Assembly: GCA_031291325.1 (NCBI GenBank)
Contig: JARLJG010000026.1
Coordinates: 1-41,148, forward strand
DNA: 41,148 nt
Reading direction: 5' to 3'
DNA from: Burkholderiaceae bacterium
GTDB lineage: Bacteria > Pseudomonadota > Gammaproteobacteria > Burkholderiales > Burkholderiaceae_D
The translations under genes and the position numbers were made by a program. This document shows, in pieces, positions 36,704 to 41,148 of the stretch; within the stretch, counting starts at the first letter, position 1, and each line of letters begins with the position of its first letter. The notes under the pieces were generated by a model. That model was not told the DNA's origin. It saw nothing but the letters and a program-made list of their open reading frames with translations, and did not search any database.

Positions 36704-36982
36704 TCAGTGATAGTCAGCGATTTCAACATCATACGGACCATCCGATTTCCATTTGAAGCACACCCTCCACTGATCGTTTATGCGAATGCTGTGCTGCCCC
36801 TTCCGATCACCTTTTAGTGCTTCCAACTGGTTGCCGGGAGGAATGCGCAAATCATGCAAATCTGTGGCGGCATGGATTTGCAGCAATTTTCGACGCGCAA
36901 CCCGTTCGATATTCTTGAATCGACGCACGGAATGGCTGTTGAATAGCGCTTCGGTGTCGGCGCACAAAAATGATTTAATCAT
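36704..36982 (-). CDS. higB: HigB toxin (RelE/ParE superfamily)
   Basis: 92 residues. The HigB pattern is clear: a short N-terminal strand/helix (IKSFLCADTEALF), then LRIPPGNQLEALKGDRKGQHSIRINDQWRVCFKW, and a final strand VEIADYH. HigB toxins cleave mRNA on the ribosome; the family-typical basic residues and C-terminal histidine are retained, so it is probably active. It is the first gene of the higBA unit, with an inverted repeat just upstream. Confidence 0.94.
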   Translation of the reverse strand: MIKSFLCADTEALFNSHSVRRFKNIERVARRKLLQIHAATDLHDLRIPPGNQLEALKGDRKGQHSIRINDQWRVCFKWKSDGPYDVEIADYH

Positions 36983-36983
36983 C

Positions 36984-36997
36984 GAATAATGCTATTC
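36984..36997. promoter_or_regulatory. Candidate HigA operator
   Basis: GAATA-ATGC-TATTC, a 5-bp inverted repeat with a four-base spacer, begins one base beyond the higB ATG. Xre antitoxins often bind such short palindromes at this position. Supported only by symmetry and position. Confidence 0.4.
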
Positions 36998-37092
36998 CAT
37001 GCAGGGGATTCTGTCAAATGGATTCCGCAAATCGGTAGGGGTGTGCTTTATGCCGGCCATGTGTCTTAATTGTTTTTTTGCACACAAAATCC

Positions 37093-38067
37093 TCATACCG
37101 CCATCGGCGCCGTCAACGGCGCGTGATGCTCATACCCGCGCAGCGAAAAATCCGCCGGTTCGATTTTTTCCAGCCATTCCGGCTCGAATTTTCCGGTATC
37201 GGCAAAGGCCGGGATGCGATCGGCGATCTCCAGTTGCGGCGCCGGATACGGCTCGCGCTTCAATTGCTCGTGCAGCATCTCGATATGGTTTTCGTAGATG
37301 TGGGCGTCGCCGATGAAGTAGGTGAACCAGCGCGGCGTGTAGCCGGTCAGGCGGCCCACCAGGTGCAGCAGCGCCGCGCCTTCGGCCAGGTTGAACGGCG
37401 TGCCGAGGCCGATGTCGTTGCTGCGGATGTACAGGCACAACGAAATCTCTTTGCTCGTCGCGTTCGGGATGAATTGGTACAGCAGATGACAGGCGGGCAG
37501 CGCGATGGCGTCGAGGTCGGCGCAGTTCCAGCCGTGGAACAGGATGCGGCGGCTGCCGGGATTGTCGACGATGGTGCGGCAGCAATCGAGCAATTGGTCG
37601 ACTGCCTTGTACAGCAGCACCTTCGGCGCGCCTTCGTCCTGCAGCGTGGACACGATGCGGAAACCGCGCTTTTGCGCGTCGTCGATCTGGCCGGTTTGGG
37701 CGGCATCCAGCAACTTGTAGGCCGGCCAGGCGCGCCATTGCACGCCATACACCGGGCCGAGGTCGTCGATGCCCTGGCGATATGGATTGGCCAGCCAGTC
37801 GGCGTTTTCATTGGCGTTCTGGTCCCATACCTTGCAGCCGAGCGCGCGGAAATCCGCTGCGCTGCGCGTGGCGCGCAAAAAGCCGACCAGTTCGCCGACC
37901 ACCGATTTGAAGGCCAGCTTCTTGGTGGTGATCGCCGGGAAGCCGTCTTTCAATAAATCGAAGCGCATCATCGCGCCGGGAATGCTGATGGTGCGGATGC
38001 CGGTGCGGTTGTCTTGCCAGCTGCCTGTTTCCAATACGGTGCGCACCAGGTCGAGGTATTGTTTCAT
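37093..38067 (-). CDS. thyA: Thymidylate synthase
   Basis: 324 residues; longer than E. coli ThyA (264) because of the central insertion seen in many betaproteobacterial enzymes (about 90-150). It methylates dUMP to dTMP with methylene-tetrahydrofolate. Catalytic C193 lies in [29 protein letters not shown] and the [11 protein letters not shown]-type stretch bind substrate and folate. The start ATG at 38065-38067 is ten bases after the ABC exporter stop, so it may share that transcript. Its last ~60 bases have a diverged copy next to folA. Confidence 0.96.
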   Translation of the reverse strand: MKQYLDLVRTVLETGSWQDNRTGIRTISIPGAMMRFDLLKDGFPAITTKKLAFKSVVGELVGFLRATRSAADFRALGCKVWDQNANENADWLANPYRQGIDDLGPVYGVQWRAWPAYKLLDAAQTGQIDDAQKRGFRIVSTLQDEGAPKVLLYKAVDQLLDCCRTIVDNPGSRRILFHGWNCADLDAIALPACHLLYQFIPNATSKEISLCLYIRSNDIGLGTPFNLAEGAALLHLVGRLTGYTPRWFTYFIGDAHIYENHIEMLHEQLKREPYPAPQLEIADRIPAFADTGKFEPEWLEKIEPADFSLRGYEHHAPLTAPMAV

Positions 38068-38077
38068 TCTGCAGTCC

Positions 38078-39859
38078 TTAGTCCAGCCCGAATTGTAGCG
38101 CAGCCAGGCTGGCGTACAAGCCGCCTTGCGCGACCAACGTCGCATGGGTGCCGGTCTCGACGATTTGTCCGTGCTCCATCACGACGATGCGGTCGGCGCG
38201 CTGCACGGTCGCCAGACGATGCGCGATGACCAGCGTGGTGCGCCCGACCATGGCCGCCTCCAGCGCGCTTTGCACCAGCCGTTCCGATTCGGCATCGAGC
38301 GCGCTGGTGGCTTCGTCCAGCAGCAGCAAGGGCGGGTTTTTCAACAGTGCGCGGGCAATCGCAATGCGCTGCCGCTGGCCGCCGGACAGGCGCACGCCGC
38401 GTTCGCCCAAAAAGGATTGGTAACCTTCCGGCAGGCGCTCGATGAATTCGTGGGCGGCGGCCATCTTGGCGGCGGCAATGACTTCGGCATCGCTGGCGCC
38501 GGCGCGGCCATAGCGGATATTTTCGATGGCGTTGGCGGAAAAGATGATGGTATCTTGCGGCACGATGCCGATGGCTTCGCGCAGCGTATGCAGCGCCAGC
38601 TTCTTGACTTCGACGCCGTCGAGCAGCAGTTCGCCTTGTTGCGGATCGTAGAAGCGCAGCAGCAACTGGAATAGTGTGGTTTTCCCCGCGCCGGACGGAC
38701 CGACAATCGCCACGGTTTGCCCCGGCGCGATATCGAGCGACAGATGCGTCAATGCCGGCGACTGCGGGCGCGACGGATAGTGGAAGGTGACATCGCGCAG
38801 GGTCAGCGCTGCGCCCGCCGCCACGCGCGGCGGCAAGGCTTGCGGTGCAGCCGGCGACTGGATCGGCGACTCGACCGCCAGCAATTCCATCAGCCGTTCG
38901 GTGGCGCCGGCGGCGCGCTGCGCATCGCCCATCACTTCCGACAGCGCGCCAATGGCGCCGGCCACCAAGGCCGCATACAATACGAATTGCGCCAGCGCGC
39001 CGCCGCTCATCGTGCCCTGGATCACCGCTTGCGCGCCCAGCCATAGCACGAACACGATCGCGCCGAACACCAGCAAAATGGCGATGGCGGTCAGCAATGC
39101 GCGCGCTTGAATACGCTGCTTGGCGGTCTGGAACGAGAGTTCGACCGCCTTGCCGAAGCGGCTTGCTTCGATGATTTCATGCGTGAATGCTTGCACGGTC
39201 GGCATCGCGTTGAGGATTTCACCGGCCATCGCCGAAGAATCGGCAATCGTGTCTTGCGACGCGCGCGACAGCTTGCGCACCCGGCGCCCGAACAACACGA
39301 TCGGCACCACCACAGCCATCAACAACACCAGGATCAAGGCCGACAACTTGACGCTGGTGAAAAACATCATGCCCATGCCGCCGATGAACAGCAGCGTGTT
39401 GCGCAAGCCCATCGAAATGCTGGTGCCGACCACGGTCTGGATCAGCGTGGTGTCGGTGGTCAGGCGCGACAGCACTTCGCCCGATTGCGTGGTCTCGAAG
39501 AATTGCGGGCTTTGTTCGACCACATGCGCATAGACGCCGTTGCGGATGTCGGCAGTAACCCGTTCGCCCAGCCACGACACTGTATAAAAGCGCGCCGCCG
39601 ACGACAACGCCAGCACGCAGGAAACGCCAAACAATGCCAAAAAGGAATTATTGATATGCACGCTGCTGCCGGCGCCGCCGAAGCCGAGGTCGATCATTTG
39701 CCGGAACGCATACGGCACCGCCAGCGTCGCGCCGGCGGCCACCAGCAGCGCCAGCCCGGCCAGCACGAACTGCGTTTTATAGGGGGCGAGGAAGGGGAAC
39801 AGCCCCGCCAGGGTCTTCAGACTGGATTTCTTCGGTTCTGCTGCAGTAGTTGTTGTCAT
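38078..39859 (-). CDS. ABC exporter, fused permease-ATPase (MsbA-like)
   Basis: 593 residues. A type IV ABC half-transporter: six-helix membrane domain (about 25-325) and ATPase domain (about 350-593) with Walker [10 protein letters not shown] (387-395), signature [10 protein letters not shown] (from 491), Walker [13 protein letters not shown] (511 on) and the H-loop IAHRLA. Half-transporters of this kind export lipids, drugs or peptides as homodimers; the cargo is not evident. The ATG overlaps the stop of the AttH-like gene by four bases (ATGA). Confidence 0.93.
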   Translation of the reverse strand: MTTTTAAEPKKSSLKTLAGLFPFLAPYKTQFVLAGLALLVAAGATLAVPYAFRQMIDLGFGGAGSSVHINNSFLALFGVSCVLALSSAARFYTVSWLGERVTADIRNGVYAHVVEQSPQFFETTQSGEVLSRLTTDTTLIQTVVGTSISMGLRNTLLFIGGMGMMFFTSVKLSALILVLLMAVVVPIVLFGRRVRKLSRASQDTIADSSAMAGEILNAMPTVQAFTHEIIEASRFGKAVELSFQTAKQRIQARALLTAIAILLVFGAIVFVLWLGAQAVIQGTMSGGALAQFVLYAALVAGAIGALSEVMGDAQRAAGATERLMELLAVESPIQSPAAPQALPPRVAAGAALTLRDVTFHYPSRPQSPALTHLSLDIAPGQTVAIVGPSGAGKTTLFQLLLRFYDPQQGELLLDGVEVKKLALHTLREAIGIVPQDTIIFSANAIENIRYGRAGASDAEVIAAAKMAAAHEFIERLPEGYQSFLGERGVRLSGGQRQRIAIARALLKNPPLLLLDEATSALDAESERLVQSALEAAMVGRTTLVIAHRLATVQRADRIVVMEHGQIVETGTHATLVAQGGLYASLAALQFGLD

Positions 39860-41019
39860 AATTTCATTTGGTTAACATATCCGGTCATTTCCAGGTAGCC
39901 GCGCCCGGCATCGCGGCCATCGCGGCTCAACTTCACCGCGCCTTCCCAGTACACGGCGCCAGTGGAAAGCCGCGCATCGAGTTCCTGGTCGTCTTGCAAA
40001 GGAGCAAGTTCCCATAGTGTCGATCCGACATGGATTCGTGTGGCTACCGGGTAAGCGGTGTTGGTGCGGGGCGAACGCCACTGGCGCACAGGCTCGAAAT
40101 TCACCTGCTCGGCGGCAAATTGGACGATCTGCCCGGACGGTTCGCGCAAGGTCGCGTGCGCCCATAGCTTATCACCTCTTGCGTTTCGAATTTGAAACAC
40201 CATCAACGCGCTGCCGTCGTCGAGGTTGGCGCCGACCCAGTTCCAGCCGCTGGCGTCTTTATCTAGCACGTTGGTCGACCATTCGTGATCCAGCCAGGCG
40301 CTGCCGGTGACCGCCTGCGGCTTGCCCTGGCGCGTCAACGTGCCGGTCGCCTTCAACTGCGGTTCGCTGTAATAGTAGCTGGCTTGCTGCGGTTGCGGCC
40401 CCTTGCGCGAAAATCCTTGTTCGCCTTCCAATAGCAGCGCTTGCGATGGCGTCAGCGTCAAGTGCAGGCTGAAGTCGGCGGTATCGACTTCGGCTAGATA
40501 GCTGCCGTCGACATTGCGCCTGAGCCGCCAATCGTCCAGCTTGACATCGGTATCGCCGATTTTCGCGTAGGCCAGGCCGAAGCCTTCGCGCGCGCTTTTT
40601 TGCGTATGTTGCAGCTTGCCGATTGCCGGGTCGGACAAGGCTGCATGGCCGATGATGAGTTGTTTCGGCGCGAAACGGCTGGGGTTGGCGGCGTCGTGCG
40701 CGGTGGCGGAGCGGAAGAAAGTGACCTGGAAGCCGAGCGGTTTGCCGTCCGGCGTGGTCAGCCAGCCGGTGACGTACCACCATTCGGCGCGGAAGGCGGG
40801 ATGCGCGCCGTAGTCTTGCGGGAAGGCGAGGGCAGTGCCGGGGACGACGGCGGCGAATTGCGGCGGCGCGGCGTACGTTGCTACTACTGGCAGGCACAGC
40901 AGCAGCGCGCGCAATAGATTGACGAATAGCGTTCGGTAGGGTGGGCACGCTTTTGTGCCCACGCTGTTGTCACGTCCGCGTGGGCACAAAAACGTGCCCA
41001 CCCTACTTTTTTGTGTCAT
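39856..41019 (-). CDS. AttH/CrtC-like lipocalin-fold exported protein
   Basis: 387 residues. A two-lobe lipocalin-like protein of the AttH/CrtC family (PF07143/lipocalin_9): DYGAHPAFRAEWWYVTGWL, then YYYSEPQLKATGTL, and GSAWLDHEWST. It is usually made with FtsX-type ABC permeases, as here. The ATG at 41019 has GGAGG about seven bases upstream and forms TGATG with the permease stop. The signal peptide core is at about residues 31-50, not at the N-terminus: residues 7-30 are encoded by palindromic repeat copy B, read in frame. A TTG start just before the signal peptide is the alternative if translation does not begin upstream. Confidence 0.82.
   Translation of the reverse strand: MTQKSRVGTFLCPRGRDNSVGTKACPPYRTLFVNLLRALLLCLPVVATYAAPPQFAAVVPGTALAFPQDYGAHPAFRAEWWYVTGWLTTPDGKPLGFQVTFFRSATAHDAANPSRFAPKQLIIGHAALSDPAIGKLQHTQKSAREGFGLAYAKIGDTDVKLDDWRLRRNVDGSYLAEVDTADFSLHLTLTPSQALLLEGEQGFSRKGPQPQQASYYYSEPQLKATGTLTRQGKPQAVTGSAWLDHEWSTNVLDKDASGWNWVGANLDDGSALMVFQIRNARGDKLWAHATLREPSGQIVQFAAEQVNFEPVRQWRSPRTNTAYPVATRIHVGSTLWELAPLQDDQELDARLSTGAVYWEGAVKLSRDGRDAGRGYLEMTGYVNQMKL
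40931..41006. repeat. Palindromic dispersed repeat, copy B
   Basis: A 76-base element with ends GTAGGGTGGGCACG and CGTGCCCACCCTAC that can fold into a long hairpin. Its first 59 bases are identical to copy C at 41090. It lies within the reading frame of the AttH-like protein, between its start codon and the signal peptide. Confidence 0.92.
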
Positions 41020-41148
41020 CACCAATCCTCCCGCACGGCCTGCACCGCGCTGCCCGACACCGCATAGCGCCCCGATATCAACGCCGTCAGTTCGGTAGGG
41101 TGGGCACGCTTTTGTGCCCACGCTGTTGTCACGTCCGCGTGGGCACAA
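41019..41148 (-). CDS. FtsX-type ABC permease, C-terminal end (partial)
   Basis: The last 42 codons of a gene that continues beyond the window. The final residues (ALISGRYAVSGSAVQAVREDW then stop) match the C-terminal tail of FtsX-like permeases that accompany AttH-family proteins (usual ending SGRRA....AVREDW). The stop overlaps the AttH-like ATG by one base. About 20 codons before this tail are repeat copy C, open in the permease frame; without the rest of the gene I cannot say whether the repeat is an in-frame insertion or marks a broken permease. Confidence 0.6.
   Translation of the reverse strand, partial: CAHADVTTAWAQKRAHPTELTALISGRYAVSGSAVQAVREDW
41090..41148. repeat. Palindromic dispersed repeat, copy C (cut by window end)
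   Basis: 59 bases identical to copy B, starting with GTTCGGTAGGGTGGGCACG and running off the window edge. It overlaps the coding end of the FtsX-type permease. The 83 bases between copies B and C hold only the permease tail and the AttH-like start. Confidence 0.92.

Noticed and set aside
1-41148. CRISPR array, tRNA or rRNA genes, complete insertion sequence
   Set aside because: No regularly spaced repeats, cloverleaf-like genes, ribosomal RNA stretches or transposase frames were seen on either strand.

Overview
The window looks like a chromosomal segment of a betaproteobacterium, most likely Burkholderiales and plausibly Oxalobacteraceae (a Herbaspirillum/Collimonas/Herminiimonas-like lineage). 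This rests on moderately high GC, the protein families present (HexR-controlled Entner-Doudoroff genes, classical ArgA, HrpA, YggX, DUF4337), and intergenic palindromes of the 'GTAGGGTGGGCAC' type. The genus is an inference that I cannot test here. I saw no tRNA, rRNA, CRISPR array, complete insertion sequence or replication origin. No stretch above 300 bases lacks a gene.

Layout. 1-2071: a large accessory ParB-like protein and a small AlpA/excisionase-like protein, ending in a clear terminator; probably the edge of an integrated element. 2261-5567: a SpoIIAA-like protein, a membrane diguanylate cyclase, and a divergent HxlR regulator / short-chain dehydrogenase pair. 5715-8565: a SEC-C/TPR/glycosyltransferase-like protein and a LuxR-type regulator. 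8584-15343: a central carbon block, pgi-zwf-hexR on the minus strand facing away from edd-eda on the plus strand, with two HexR-like operators in the shared promoter region. 15352-17347: a translationally coupled signalling cassette of response regulator, CheC-like phosphatase and PAS-GGDEF cyclase. 17526-23957: rpiA, yggX, and argA head-to-head with hrpA. 24188-28231: a cytoplasmic PAS histidine kinase and an orphan PilB/GspE-type ATPase with MshEN-like repeats. 28526-32278: a FrnE-like DsbA protein, an MBL-fold hydrolase, two hypothetical proteins, a carboxymuconolactone decarboxylase-like protein and a MerR regulator. 32329-35876: an inducible-type basic amino-acid decarboxylase, a DUF4337 protein and dihydrofolate reductase. 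35930-38067: a thyA tail remnant, a YgjM-like antitoxin, HigA, HigB and intact thyA. 38078-41148: an ABC exporter, an AttH/CrtC-like lipocalin protein and the end of an FtsX-type permease.

How genes work together. Pgi, Zwf, Edd and Eda carry glucose phosphates through the Entner-Doudoroff route, with HexR as the likely local repressor. Two diguanylate cyclases with intact inhibitory sites share the window with an ATPase whose repeats resemble c-di-GMP-binding MshEN modules. FolA and ThyA form the usual dTMP/folate couple, but here they are separated by a toxin-antitoxin block.

The observations I rate highest are: (1) a degenerate second copy of the thyA 3' end abutting folA on the far side of the higBA block, which records how that block arrived; (2) a palindromic repeat present twice near the right edge that is read in frame inside the predicted AttH-like protein and inside the permease C-terminus; (3) the CheY-CheC-GGDEF cassette; and (4) the orphan secretion ATPase with an unrecognised N-terminal domain.
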